Assembly (NCBI GenBank): GCA_036170535.1
Contig: JAVHPJ010000237.1
Location: forward strand, 15,809 to 79,808
DNA length: 64,000 nucleotides
Origin: SSF53 sp036170535
GTDB taxonomy: Bacteria > Spirochaetota > Leptospiria > Leptospirales > Leptonemataceae
Direction of reading: 5' to 3'
Shown: positions 35,285 to 44,478 of the stretch, piece after piece
Position numbering within the stretch: the stretch's first letter is position 1
How the letters are laid out: each line of letters begins with the position of its first letter
Position numbers and translations under genes: made by a program
Notes under the pieces: generated by a model
Told to the model about the DNA's origin: nothing
What the model saw: the letters and a program-made list of their open reading frames with translations, nothing else
Database searches by the model: none

Positions 35285-36679
35285 TTAGCGATTCAGATTT
35301 TTCTCAATGTAATCCGCAATCGCGCGATTGTGTTCGTGCACGTGTTGCGGCAATTCGTCCCAGTCCCAGGGCGACGCTTCGTCGATCCAGCGCACCACCT
35401 CGCGCTCTTTGGCGGAAAACGGGGGAAAGCGTTCGTTGATCCAGCCGGGCACATCCACCCAGTAGCCGCTGAAGACGAGCGCCGCCGATGCGGGATCATA
35501 CAGGGGCTGCGCAGGGAGCGGATCGCTCTGCAAAAGATCCAGGCGCAGCGGGCGCAGTTCATAGTTCGCAAAACGGTTCGAGGCGAGCGCGGGCGGCAAT
35601 AGCGACTGGCGCGAGTCCATCTCGGGCGGCATCTCGTCCGCATCCAGTTTTACCTGCAAAAACTGCGGAAACACGTGCCCCGCCAGTTCCGTGAGCGCAG
35701 ATATATGATAGAGTCCCGCCGAGGGATACAGAGCGTGCGAACCTTCCGCCACTGCGACGATCGGATGATTGTCCACGGACGGCGCCTGGGGCTGCGGCCA
35801 TGCGAAGCTTACGCGCCCGGTGTTCCAGATTTTTAATCGATCAAGAAAGAGGATCGCCTGGTTTTCCATATGACCGGAAAGCGTAAGCCTGCGCGGCGAC
35901 TCATCGCCGCCGAATTCGAGCGTCAGGCTTTCGCGATCAAAGATGTGCGGACCCACGTTCAGCAGCTTTGCTATCCCGGTTTTGGGATCAAAGGCGTAAA
36001 ATGTGTGATAGTTGATAAAGAAGCGATCCGCGCCCGGATCCTCCAGATACGAGTAATATACCACCGATTTGCGAAACTCGCCTTTGATCTGTAAAAAGGC
36101 GCTCTCATCCATGTCGAAAAACGACTGATCCAGCAGGTACTCCGAATGACCATTGTAGCGCAAAAATTCGTCAAGCTCGCGCAGGCTGATGCGTTCTTCG
36201 CCGACGACCCCCTTAACTTCCACGTACCCGGGGCTCTCAAGCAGGGCGGGGTGACGCAGCAATTCGTTCAGGTCGACGGGAAAGTACTCCTCTTTGCGAC
36301 TGAAGAGAAAAATCGGCGCGTAGCGGCGGGCGAGTTCGTCAATTCGTTCCGGCGTGCGGCGCGGCGGCGCCTGGCGAAACACGAGTTGTTTCCATAGTGA
36401 CCGCTCCGCGTCGTCTTCCAGCAACGCCACGATCTCAACTTCATGAGCGCCGTCGCCCAGGCGCTCGCCCGGTATATGGACGACTTCCGCCGGTCGGAAT
36501 TCGTTTTCAATCGCCGGTTTTTCGGGCGCTGTTACGCGATAGCGCAATCGGTCGAGCGAGCAGTCGTACAGCCGGCGGGCCTCTTCCGGATTTTCACGCA
36601 ACCAGGGCGTTTCGAAGCGCAAATCCTGGCCGGCCTCGATCACTCGAAACATTCGGCGCACGCGGGTGCTGTCTTGCAT
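35285..36679 (-). CDS. Vps62-like protein of unknown function
   Basis: 464 residues. An N-terminal ~110-residue beta-rich part precedes a region opening RYAPIFLFSRKEEYFPVDLNE and later showing NHPIVAVAEGSHALYPSAG. Both stretches resemble the Vps62-like family found in fungi and scattered bacteria, for which no biochemical activity is established. No signal peptide or membrane helix is seen. It is convergent with the receiver gene 17 bases away and lies downstream of a lipoprotein gene. Confidence 0.65.
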   Translation of the reverse strand: MQDSTRVRRMFRVIEAGQDLRFETPWLRENPEEARRLYDCSLDRLRYRVTAPEKPAIENEFRPAEVVHIPGERLGDGAHEVEIVALLEDDAERSLWKQLVFRQAPPRRTPERIDELARRYAPIFLFSRKEEYFPVDLNELLRHPALLESPGYVEVKGVVGEERISLRELDEFLRYNGHSEYLLDQSFFDMDESAFLQIKGEFRKSVVYYSYLEDPGADRFFINYHTFYAFDPKTGIAKLLNVGPHIFDRESLTLEFGGDESPRRLTLSGHMENQAILFLDRLKIWNTGRVSFAWPQPQAPSVDNHPIVAVAEGSHALYPSAGLYHISALTELAGHVFPQFLQVKLDADEMPPEMDSRQSLLPPALASNRFANYELRPLRLDLLQSDPLPAQPLYDPASAALVFSGYWVDVPGWINERFPPFSAKEREVVRWIDEASPWDWDELPQHVHEHNRAIADYIEKNLNR

Positions 36680-36720
36680 GGCGCTATGTGGGGATGTTTC
36701 TTTCGCCAGGCAAGTCTATT

Positions 36721-37707
36721 TCAACGCGTCCGCGCTTCACCGAAATCCGGCGCAACCTGCATGCGGCTGACGTCCACCGCCTCGAACTGATCGCCCTTAA
36801 TCCGGGCCAGTTCGCGCAGGACGCGGTTGTTCCAGCGTTCATCCGGCGCGCCCGAGATGTACCAATTGGAGCCGTTGTCCGCGAGGATCATGCCGTAGCG
36901 TTGGAGGGCGACAAGAATCACCCGCGTCTCCGACGAAAAACCGGCGAGATTCACATTGGCCTTTAATCGGAAACGCTGACCCATGGGCGGCAGCGCCGTA
37001 TCGCGGCGCGACGAGGCGTAGTGACGCGCGGGCCAGACATAGGCGCGCTGCGTACGCTGCACCGTGAAGCGCAGGGCGTGGCGAATTTCGCCGGCGGCGA
37101 CCTCATCGTAGCGCGCGAGCCCGGGCAGAATCGGCAGCCCTGCGGCGTCGGCGGAGGTCCAGCCCGCCGGCCGCAGCGCGTTGGATCGCAAATCGTAAAT
37201 TGCGCCGCTGCCCGCGCGATAGCGGCTCGCGCCTTCCGGGTAAGCGGCGTACAGTTCATAAAGGTTACATTCTTCCGGTTCCAGGACGAGAATGTGGCGG
37301 TCGCCCCGGCTCTCCGGCCCGCCTTCAATCAGCGGCGGCGAGGGAATCGGGTACGGACCCGCGTCGCTTTCGTCTTCGTATTCAAAGCGCACGGCGCTGC
37401 GCGGCGTTCCGGCTTCGGCGATCATATACGGTATGCCGATCGGCCCGCCTTCCCACAGACCGGCGCCAAAGTCCGCCTTGAGTCCCTGACGCGCGCCGAT
37501 GCTTTGAATGTAGCGTTGGGAAAAACGCGAAACCGGCGCGCGATCCACGCGTTGATTCCAGATATTGTTCTCGGGAAAAAGCGGACAAGCGGCGATCTCC
37601 GGCGCGCCGGCGTGGCTCTGGGCCTGCGCGGAGCAGGCGGTCAGGGCCGCCAGCAGAGCGAACAGTACAGCAAGGGAAAGCCAGGCGCGAGGACGCATGG
37701 CATGCAT
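36721..37707 (-). CDS. putative lipoprotein, uncharacterised secreted family
   Basis: 328 residues. The signal sequence (WLSLAVLFALLAALTAC) ends in a good lipobox LTAC, so it should be acylated and exported. The mature part opens with CPLFPENNIWNQRVD and RYIQSIG, a pattern I associate with an uncharacterised secreted family, but I cannot name it. It lacks recognisable catalytic motifs. Gln/Asn/Trp-rich turns (ADNGSNWYISGAPDERWNN) suggest a beta-rich fold that could bind carbohydrate. Confidence 0.7.
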   Translation of the reverse strand: MHAMRPRAWLSLAVLFALLAALTACSAQAQSHAGAPEIAACPLFPENNIWNQRVDRAPVSRFSQRYIQSIGARQGLKADFGAGLWEGGPIGIPYMIAEAGTPRSAVRFEYEDESDAGPYPIPSPPLIEGGPESRGDRHILVLEPEECNLYELYAAYPEGASRYRAGSGAIYDLRSNALRPAGWTSADAAGLPILPGLARYDEVAAGEIRHALRFTVQRTQRAYVWPARHYASSRRDTALPPMGQRFRLKANVNLAGFSSETRVILVALQRYGMILADNGSNWYISGAPDERWNNRVLRELARIKGDQFEAVDVSRMQVAPDFGEARTR

Positions 37708-37824
37708 CTGGCGGCCGGCTGGTGCGCGTCAACCGGAACCCGCGCGTCGCGAGTGCAGTTCCTCGCGGTCCCGCGACTGCGGCTTGACCGCGGCGCCGCC
37801 GCGCGGCATATCGCAAATACACCC

Positions 37825-38772
37825 ATGAGCGCCGCCGCCTTTGAACAGTTCTCCAACCGCCTCGCGCGCATGTTCAAACATCGTGCAAAGTGGGCGCGGC
37901 GGCGCAGCCTGGAATGTTATCGCGTCTACGATCGCGACATTCCGGCCGTGCCGGTCGCGGTAGACGTTTACGCCGACGCTGTCGTCGTGCAGGACTTTTT
38001 TTATACGTTCGAAGAAGGCGAGGAGCGCCGCAATGAAAAACTCCAGAATGCGCTTGAGATTATCCAGGCGCGCCTTAACGCCCCGGCGGAGAAGGTCTTT
38101 GTTAAACGACGTCAGCGATTAAAAGGCGGTCTCGCGCGTTTTGAAACGGACCGGCGCGAAAACGTCGAGCGAATTGTGAAGGAGGGCGATCTCGCGTTCA
38201 TTGTAAACCTCAGCGACTATCTCGATACGGGCTTGTTTCTGGATCATCGGGAGACCCGCGGACTGGTGCGCGCGGCTGCGGCGGGCAAGCGCGTGTTGAA
38301 TCTCTTCGCTTATACCGGCGCCTTCAGCGTGTACGCCGCCGCTGGCGGCGCCGCGCAGACGACCACGGTCGATCTGTCACGGGTCTATCTCGATTGGGCG
38401 GCGCGCAACCTGGAGCTGAATTCATTCGGCGGTCCGCAGCATCGGCTCGAGCGCGCGGACGTGCGCGAGTTTCTCGAAGCTGCGCCGGCGAACTCCTACG
38501 ACATGATCGTTCTGGACGCTCCAACTTTTTCTAACAGTAAACGAACCGAACGCGACTTTGACGTGCAGCGCGACTATGAAACGCTGCTCCTGCGCGCCCT
38601 GGCCTGCCTCTCCATAGGGGGAACGATCTATTTTTCCACTAACTTTCGAAAGTTTCGCTTTGATGATTCCGGACTCGGCGCGGTCGCGTGCGAGGACATC
38701 AGTGCGCGCACCCTGCCGGAAGATTTTCGCGGTGCGCGTCTGCGTTACTGTTATCAAATCGTTAAAATGTAA
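37825..38772 (+). CDS. RlmK-type class I SAM-dependent rRNA methyltransferase
   Basis: 315 residues from the ATG at 37825. It matches the C-terminal half of E. coli RlmKL (m7G2069 of 23S rRNA) along its length: FSNRLARMFKHRAKWARR, LECYRVYDRDIP, NLSDYLDTGLFLDHRETRG, LNLFAYTGAFSVYAA, TTTVDLSRVYLDWAARNL and TFSNSKR. The usual catalytic DPPT reads DAPT here (Ala at codon 38518-38520). No RlmL half is present, so it is a stand-alone enzyme. The open frame upstream to 37021 is a shadow of the lipoprotein gene. Confidence 0.88.
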   Translation: MSAAAFEQFSNRLARMFKHRAKWARRRSLECYRVYDRDIPAVPVAVDVYADAVVVQDFFYTFEEGEERRNEKLQNALEIIQARLNAPAEKVFVKRRQRLKGGLARFETDRRENVERIVKEGDLAFIVNLSDYLDTGLFLDHRETRGLVRAAAAGKRVLNLFAYTGAFSVYAAAGGAAQTTTVDLSRVYLDWAARNLELNSFGGPQHRLERADVREFLEAAPANSYDMIVLDAPTFSNSKRTERDFDVQRDYETLLLRALACLSIGGTIYFSTNFRKFRFDDSGLGAVACEDISARTLPEDFRGARLRYCYQIVKM

Positions 38773-38823
38773 AATTTCACGAAAGGCGCTTGATTCGCTG
38801 GCCGCATTCGCCTGACTCGTTCG

Positions 38824-41013
38824 GTGGCGATTTCCGCTTTCGCACTTCTCGCGGGGATAATCTCGATCGCCCTGGTAGTGGTCGGGATCATGCGTCGGCA
38901 CGTCGCCGGCGCGCGGCCGTTTGTCGTTATATCCAGCGGCTGTGCGCTCTGGTCAATTGGCGCAAGCGTCGAACTGCTTTCCACGCAGCCGATTGCCATC
39001 TATTTCTGGGACAATCTGCAATTCTCGGGCGTTAACTTCTGCGCGGCCGGCGCCCTTCTCTTTGCGCTCGAGTATGCGGGCTCCGGGCGGTCGAACTCTC
39101 GCGCATGGCGGCCGCTTGCGGCCGTGGTGCCCCTCATTGACCTGGCGCTTGTCTGGACCGATTCCGCACACGGGCTGGTGCGGCAGAACGCGCACATCAT
39201 CCAGCTGGACGGCGCCGCTCACCTGGTTTACGATTACGGCGTCTGGATGTGGTTTTCCATCGCGTACAACTACTTGCTGAGCCTCGCCGCACTGGCGCTC
39301 TTAATTCGGCGCGCGTTCACATTAGAAGGCCTCCTGCGCAAACAGATCATCGCCTTTATAATTTCCATTCTGGTTCCCATCCTGGGCGGAATTCTGACCA
39401 TCACCGGAAACGTGCCGTTTGCCATCGAGCGTCTGGACATCACGCCGTTCACTTTCACTGTTGCGAACATCGGCTTTGCAATCGCCGCCTTTCGATATCG
39501 ACTGATTTCCATTGCGCCGGTCGCTCGCGATATCGTCTTCGACTTCATCAGCGAAGGCGTCATCGTCGTGGACAATCAAGGCGTGGTCGTCGACATTAAC
39601 GTCGTCGCCCGTCAAATTCCCGGACTGGACGAGCTGTCGCCCGGAATGATCGCTGCGGAGCGCGCCCCGCAACTCTTCTCGCGCAGTTCCGTCATGAAAG
39701 CGAACTTCCCTGGACGGAGCGCCCGCTATTACGAAATCAAGTCGTCGCGCGTGCAGATCGGGCGCAGCGGAGCCTCCGGATCGATCCTGACTTTGCGGGA
39801 TGTCACCGATCGCATACTGTGGGAACGCGAGCTGGAACTGGCGCGCCTGGAGTTGATCGAGGCGAATCAAATTAAGTCGCAATTCATCGCCAACATCAAC
39901 CATGAGATTCGCACGCCGATGAACGCCATACTGGGCGTCGCGCAATTGCTGGAAGAGACGCCGCTTTCCGAAGAACAGCGCCGCATGGTCACGCTGTTTC
40001 GAAACGCGGGCGGCGTTTTGCTTTCGATGATGAACGATCTGCTCGAATATTCGCGCAATGAATCGGGCGGCGTGAAAGCCGAACGGTCGGCCTTTCTGCT
40101 GCGCGAAAAAACGACCGAGGCATGGCGACCCGTCGAGACTCTGGGCGCCGAGCGCGGGCTGGCCATGCGGCTCGACTGGGATCCGGATCTGCCGGAAGCG
40201 GTGCTCGGCGATTCGGCGCGACTCACCCAGGTCCTGAGAATATTGTTGAGCAATGCAATCAAATTTACGGAGCAGGGCGGCGTCACCCTGCGCGTGCGGC
40301 GCCCCCGGCCCGCGGAGTTCCCTGATCGCGTGGAGTTTGCGGTAGAGGATACGGGCATAGGCATGAGTCAGGCGATCACCGCGCGCTTGTTTAAGCCCTT
40401 TAACCAGGCGGAAGACAGTCTGCGGCGCAGATTCGGCGGCGCGGGTTTAGGTCTGGCCATCGCGAATCAACTGGCTTCGCTGCTGGGCGCGGAAGTGCGC
40501 GTAACAAGCGCGCCGGGCGCCGGCAGCGAGTTCAATCTGACGCTGTCTTTGCCGGAAGCGCCGGGCGGCATGCTCGTCTCGCTATCCGGTCGGTCCGAGC
40601 GTTCGTTGGCCGGGAAGCGCATACTCGCCGTCGACGACGCTTCGGATAATTTATTTCTGATCGATCGCTTCCTGCGCGATAGCGGCGTGCAGCTCGCGCT
40701 CTGTCAGAGTCCGCGCGAGGCTCTGGAATTGTTTCAGCGCTCGCTCTACGACATCGCGCTCGTGGATATTCAGATGCCGGAAGTGGACGGCTACGAATTA
40801 ATCGAGAAATTGCGCGCCATTGAACGCGGGCGAGCGGCGAATCCGCCGGCTGCCATCATCGCGCTCACGGCGTTCGCCCTGCCCGAAGATCGGGCGCGGG
40901 CGCTCGAATCGGGCTTTGACGAGCACCTGTCCAAGCCGATTCGCAAGGATCAACTGCTCGACGCGATGTACCAGGCTTGGCTCAGAAAATCTCGCGCGGA
41001 TCATCCTTCGTAA
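38824..41013 (+). CDS. hybrid histidine kinase with HisKA-7TM sensor
   Basis: 729 residues from a GTG, the only start after an in-frame stop at 38791. The first ~240 residues form a seven-helix sensor of the 7TM histidine-kinase N-terminal family. A PAS domain (about 240-335) follows, then HisKA with His360 in NINHEIRTPMNAI, HATPase with DTGIGM and GAGLGLAI, and a C-terminal receiver with Asp647 in LVDIQMPEVDGYE and LSKPI. It has no output domain, so it needs a separate phosphotransfer or regulator protein. The nearby receiver at 34860 lacks a phosphoacceptor and cannot be the conventional partner. Confidence 0.92.
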   Translation: MAISAFALLAGIISIALVVVGIMRRHVAGARPFVVISSGCALWSIGASVELLSTQPIAIYFWDNLQFSGVNFCAAGALLFALEYAGSGRSNSRAWRPLAAVVPLIDLALVWTDSAHGLVRQNAHIIQLDGAAHLVYDYGVWMWFSIAYNYLLSLAALALLIRRAFTLEGLLRKQIIAFIISILVPILGGILTITGNVPFAIERLDITPFTFTVANIGFAIAAFRYRLISIAPVARDIVFDFISEGVIVVDNQGVVVDINVVARQIPGLDELSPGMIAAERAPQLFSRSSVMKANFPGRSARYYEIKSSRVQIGRSGASGSILTLRDVTDRILWERELELARLELIEANQIKSQFIANINHEIRTPMNAILGVAQLLEETPLSEEQRRMVTLFRNAGGVLLSMMNDLLEYSRNESGGVKAERSAFLLREKTTEAWRPVETLGAERGLAMRLDWDPDLPEAVLGDSARLTQVLRILLSNAIKFTEQGGVTLRVRRPRPAEFPDRVEFAVEDTGIGMSQAITARLFKPFNQAEDSLRRRFGGAGLGLAIANQLASLLGAEVRVTSAPGAGSEFNLTLSLPEAPGGMLVSLSGRSERSLAGKRILAVDDASDNLFLIDRFLRDSGVQLALCQSPREALELFQRSLYDIALVDIQMPEVDGYELIEKLRAIERGRAANPPAAIIALTAFALPEDRARALESGFDEHLSKPIRKDQLLDAMYQAWLRKSRADHPS

Positions 41014-41110
41014 CGACTTGACAGCGTGCTGATAAAGCTTCAGGCTGAGACGTCGCCCTTCAGGAGCGGCCATTACGAATCCGTCCTGGATTCACTCTGG
41101 AGATCGTACC

Positions 41111-41725
41111 GTGAGAAAAACCCTCGTCATCGTCCTTCTGGTCCTGTGTTCCGTCGGGCTGGGCGCGCAGAATTTGCCGGATACGACTGTCCCGGCGTTG
41201 CCGTCCACTGTGGAGGAGTTTATCGCTCTGCGCAATCAAATCGCCACGACGCCCCAGGGCGGCGCTGCGATGTTCGTCGTCGCCTTGAAAATGTACGCCG
41301 ACAATCCGGCGGAGGGAACCCGGGCGTTGATCGTCGCCATCGATTCGAGCCAGCTGTCCTCCAGTCAGGGCGCTAACAGTTACCAGGGTTATGCTATGCG
41401 CCAGGGGGACTTCAGTCTGCTTTCGCGTCAGATTGAACAGGCGAAGTACATCCCGAACTCATATTTTTCTTCCGCCACGCCGGCGAACGGTTACCAGGTG
41501 ACCGCCCCGCTGACGATTCGTTGTTCCATTAATCGCTACAGCGGCGACGAGGCGAACGGGGATTTAAAAGTCTTCGTTGCAACCAGCGGCGCCGGCACGC
41601 CGCGACCGTTGCGCCTGGTGAAAGCCTCCAATGGCTACTGGAAGGCGCGCGAATGGAGTTCTTTGATCGTCGGCGTGATGCGCCCGGCGGGCGGCGCCGC
41701 GCCGTCGGCCGGACCGGAACTCTGA
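41111..41725 (+). CDS. exported protein, possibly DUF6935-like
   Basis: 204 residues from a GTG with a GGAGA-like box upstream. The signal peptide (TLVIVLLVLCSVGLGAQ) ends near GLGAQ. The mature part includes STVEEFIALRNQIATTPQGG and MFVVALKMYADNPAEG, which I tentatively associate with a small uncharacterised family. It has no catalytic motif I can see. A second half (PLTIRCSINRYSG, LVKASNGYWKAREWSSLIVG) is beta-rich. Periplasmic, function unknown. Confidence 0.7.
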   Translation: MRKTLVIVLLVLCSVGLGAQNLPDTTVPALPSTVEEFIALRNQIATTPQGGAAMFVVALKMYADNPAEGTRALIVAIDSSQLSSSQGANSYQGYAMRQGDFSLLSRQIEQAKYIPNSYFSSATPANGYQVTAPLTIRCSINRYSGDEANGDLKVFVATSGAGTPRPLRLVKASNGYWKAREWSSLIVGVMRPAGGAAPSAGPEL

Positions 41726-41780
41726 GTTTCGCTCGGATATCGCCCGGCAGTCTTGCGGGCGGCGGCGAGCCGACGGCGGC

Positions 41781-43013
41781 TCAGTCCGCTGTCACGTGCA
41801 TCCGGCGTTCATCGATTTGCGTGGCCAGACCGATGAGCGCCAGTCCGCCGCCGATAGCGATAAAGGCATACGCCGGCTCCGCATCCGCCAGGGCGCCCAG
41901 CGCGGGATTCATAATTACAATCGCCAGGGTGCGCAGCATAGATAAGAACGAGAGCGTGGTTGCACGTTCTTCCGATGGAATCATCTGGTTAGTCAGGGCG
42001 CTGAAAATGGCCATGCGGGGCAGCCCGAATGCGAAGGCGAAAAGCAGCGCCAACATGGCCAGCCAGAGCCGGTCGGCAAAGGCGGCGGTAAGCGCGCCCA
42101 GGGCCGCCAGCGTAGTTGCGAGGGCGAGCACGGCGCGTTTGGATTTCAAACCGCGTTCCAACTTTGAAAAACTTGACAGCGCAAGAATCTGCGCAATGCA
42201 AACTGCGGCGTGAAACCAGCCCAGATGCTGCACCGGCAGGCCGAGCTCTAAAAGCAAGGGCTGATACAGCCAGATTACGCCGAAGGCCAGTGCGTTGGAG
42301 AGAGCGATTTCCGCGCCCCAGCGCACGAGCAGCTTATGCCCGGCGAAGTAGCGCCCCGCGTCGCGAATCAGCGCGAGATACGAGCGGTCGGAGTTTCGCG
42401 CGACCGGAGCGTGGACGTCCTTCAGCGTTAACGCGAGCGCGCAGCCCAGCAGGGCTGGAATCGCGTAGAGACGCAGCGGCCAGGCCAGGCCCAGGTGCAC
42501 GGCGATAAAGCCGCCCGCCGCGGCGGCGAGGACGATGCCGCCCAGTTTGTAAGATTCCATGCGTGCAAATACGCTCGCCGCCGACGACTCCTGAGCGCCC
42601 GCCTTGAGCGAGTCGTAGGCGAGCGCTTCATCGGCGCCGCTCTGCAGAGTGTAGGCGATTGCGAAGAGGACTTCGCCGGCGAGAAATAAATAGACCGAAG
42701 GATGACTCGCGTACACGATGGCGGCGATCGCAGCTGTAAACGCGCCCAGGGCCAGCGATACGCGTCGTCCCAAAAAGTCCGCAACGGCGCCGGTGGGAAC
42801 TTCCAACGCGAAACTCCAGAGCATGAACCAGGAGTTCAGCAGCATCATCTCCGTCAGCGACAGGCCGCCCCATTGCGTGTAAAAGGGCGCGAGCACCGCG
42901 CCCTGGAAATGCATCCAGAAAAGCGTCCGCACTCCGTATAACTTCGGGATGTTGCGCAGAAACTCGCGGCCCGACGCCGCGCTCGCCGTCAAGCAGCGCC
43001 GTCCGCGCGCCAT
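41781..43013 (-). CDS. MFS transporter
   Basis: 410 residues with about 12 hydrophobic segments and the loop motif ADFLGRRVSLALG between helices 2 and 3, typical of the major facilitator superfamily. The N-terminus (LYGVRTLFWMHFQGAVLAPF) resembles drug or metabolite exporters, but the substrate is unknown. The start overlaps the end of the TetR gene by 25 bases, so regulator and transporter form one operon. That fits an efflux system induced by its ligand. Confidence 0.9.
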   Translation of the reverse strand: MARGRRCLTASAASGREFLRNIPKLYGVRTLFWMHFQGAVLAPFYTQWGGLSLTEMMLLNSWFMLWSFALEVPTGAVADFLGRRVSLALGAFTAAIAAIVYASHPSVYLFLAGEVLFAIAYTLQSGADEALAYDSLKAGAQESSAASVFARMESYKLGGIVLAAAAGGFIAVHLGLAWPLRLYAIPALLGCALALTLKDVHAPVARNSDRSYLALIRDAGRYFAGHKLLVRWGAEIALSNALAFGVIWLYQPLLLELGLPVQHLGWFHAAVCIAQILALSSFSKLERGLKSKRAVLALATTLAALGALTAAFADRLWLAMLALLFAFAFGLPRMAIFSALTNQMIPSEERATTLSFLSMLRTLAIVIMNPALGALADAEPAYAFIAIGGGLALIGLATQIDERRMHVTAD

Positions 43014-43585
43014 GCGCTCGCGGCGAGCGCCGGCAAATCCGCCAGCGCTTCCACGTTTCCGGTGAGCCGATACATTTGCATAACGCCCTGGTAAGCGGCG
43101 AAGAGTCGGCGCGCCGCGCGCTTCGGTTTCACAGCGGCGGACAGTTCGCCGCGCTGTTGGGCGGCCGTCAAATACAGTTCGAGTTCTTGCAGGGTGCGCG
43201 CGGTGAGCGCTTCCAGATTCCCGCAGAGGCGCGGCGCGGACTCGGCGATTTGCGCGCGAAAGTTGGCGAGCGGGCAGCCGTACAGCGCGCCATGCCGCGC
43301 CTGGCGTTCCAGGGTTCGCCGCCAGGCGTCGACAAAAGTCGCCGGCGCAGGGTAGCGTTCCATGAGCGCGCCAAGAACCCGCAATTGCTCGGCGCCGTAA
43401 GATTCCAGAAAAGCGCGACCCAGGTCGGCCTTGGCGGGGAAATATTGATAAAAGCTGGCCTTGGCCGTCTCCGACTCGGCGATGATCTGGTTTACGCCGG
43501 TCGCAGCAAAGCCCTGCACCCGGAACAGCCGGCCGGCCGCCGCCAGAATGCGTTCTCGAACTCCCATCCCGCTGGCCTGCTTCAC
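42989..43585 (-). CDS. TetR/AcrR-family regulator of MFS/nitroreductase region
   Basis: 198 residues. The helix-turn-helix reads RERILAAAGRLFRVQGFA then VNQIIAESETAKASFYQYF, with the recognition helix in the latter. The C-terminal part resembles the AcuR/NemR branch, which often senses electrophiles (HGALYGCPLANFRAQIAES). Cys residues at CPLAN and LCGN might serve as redox sensors, but this is a guess. Two perfect operator-like repeats lie directly upstream. It probably controls the overlapping MFS gene and the divergent nitroreductase gene. Confidence 0.9.
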   Translation of the reverse strand: MKQASGMGVRERILAAAGRLFRVQGFAATGVNQIIAESETAKASFYQYFPAKADLGRAFLESYGAEQLRVLGALMERYPAPATFVDAWRRTLERQARHGALYGCPLANFRAQIAESAPRLCGNLEALTARTLQELELYLTAAQQRGELSAAVKPKRAARRLFAAYQGVMQMYRLTGNVEALADLPALAASAWRADGAA

Positions 43586-43619
43586 GGCGCTCCTCCCCGA
43601 CGCTTCGCCCTTCTGGCGA

Positions 43620-43633
43620 ACAGACCGGTCTGT
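43620..43633. promoter_or_regulatory. TetR operator site 1
   Basis: A perfect 14-bp palindrome ACAGACCGGTCTGT, 35 bases before the TetR start codon. It shares the frame GAACAGAC-NN-GTCTGTCT with site 2. Confidence 0.75.
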
Positions 43634-43652
43634 CTACTTTAATAGTTGACGA

Positions 43653-43666
43653 ACAGACAAGTCTGT
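43653..43666. promoter_or_regulatory. TetR operator site 2
   Basis: Arms ACAGAC and GTCTGT around AA, identical to site 1 outside the two central bases. Its centre is 33 bp from that of site 1, about three helical turns, so two dimers could sit on one DNA face. A TTGACG hexamer lies between the sites (43646-43651). Confidence 0.75.
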
Positions 43667-43727
43667 CTGTCAGGTGGTCTGGCCGGCCCGCCTGTGCGGG
43701 TCAACCCAAAAGTCGGAGGAGCAGGTC

Positions 43728-44432
43728 ATGCAGGAAACAATCGAGCGTTTTGTCGAGATCGCCGGGCGCGCAAACACGGTGGAAGAGGCGGTTCGAACCC
43801 GCCACAGCGTGCGTGAATACGAAGACCGGGCCGTTGCGTCGGAAGAATTACGCGGGCTCTTCGCCGACGCCCTGCGCGCCCCGAGCTGGAAAAACGCCCA
43901 GCCCTGGAAGGTGCGCGTGGTATCGGGCGCCGCCCGGGATCGCCTGGCGGAAAAACTCAGCGCCGCGGCATTAAACGGCGCCCCCCGGCCGGACACGGCC
44001 TGGTTGGAAAGTTATCCCGCCGAGGCGAAACGCCGGATGTTCGATCTGGGCATGGAGATCTATGGGGTCGCCGGCATCGATCGGAAAGATAAGGCCGCGC
44101 GCGATGCGTTTATGCTGCGCAACTTCTCCTTTTTCGGGGCGCCCGTTGCGGCGTTTGTCACAACGACCTTTGATTTGAATTTTTTTGTCGGTCTCGATAT
44201 CGGCTGTTTTTTGCAGAATGTGATGTTGCTTGCGCGTTCGCGCGGGCTCGCGAGTTGTCCGCAGGCGGCCCTGGGCGCCTTCCCGGACGTGGTGCGCGCG
44301 GAACTGGGACTGCCGGATAATGAAAAGGTCGTTTGCGGACTCAGCCTGGGCTACCCGCGCGCTGATTCTGCGCTGAATCGCTTTCACACCCCGCGGGAGT
44401 CGCTTGCGAATCTGACCGCCTTCTACGAATAA
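43728..44432 (+). CDS. nitroreductase-family protein
   Basis: 234 residues from the ATG at 43728, preceded by a strong GGAGGA at 43715-43720. It has the FMN-binding opening RTRHSVREYEDRAV, LRAPSWKNAQPWKV and the C-terminal GLSLGYPRADSALNRF. The family reduces nitroaromatics, quinones and related electrophiles with NAD(P)H. Divergent from tetR-MFS across two operators, it is followed by a nitronate-monooxygenase-like gene, which suggests an inducible response to nitro compounds or other electrophiles. Confidence 0.9.
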   Translation: MQETIERFVEIAGRANTVEEAVRTRHSVREYEDRAVASEELRGLFADALRAPSWKNAQPWKVRVVSGAARDRLAEKLSAAALNGAPRPDTAWLESYPAEAKRRMFDLGMEIYGVAGIDRKDKAARDAFMLRNFSFFGAPVAAFVTTTFDLNFFVGLDIGCFLQNVMLLARSRGLASCPQAALGAFPDVVRAELGLPDNEKVVCGLSLGYPRADSALNRFHTPRESLANLTAFYE

Positions 44433-44478
44433 TGCAGAAGGCGCGATTGCGTCAGCCATTCACATACAGGAGCCGTTC

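Noticed and set aside
36980..37824. Extension of the RlmK-like frame upstream of 37825
   Set aside because: It is antisense to the lipoprotein gene; similarity to RlmK starts at 37825.
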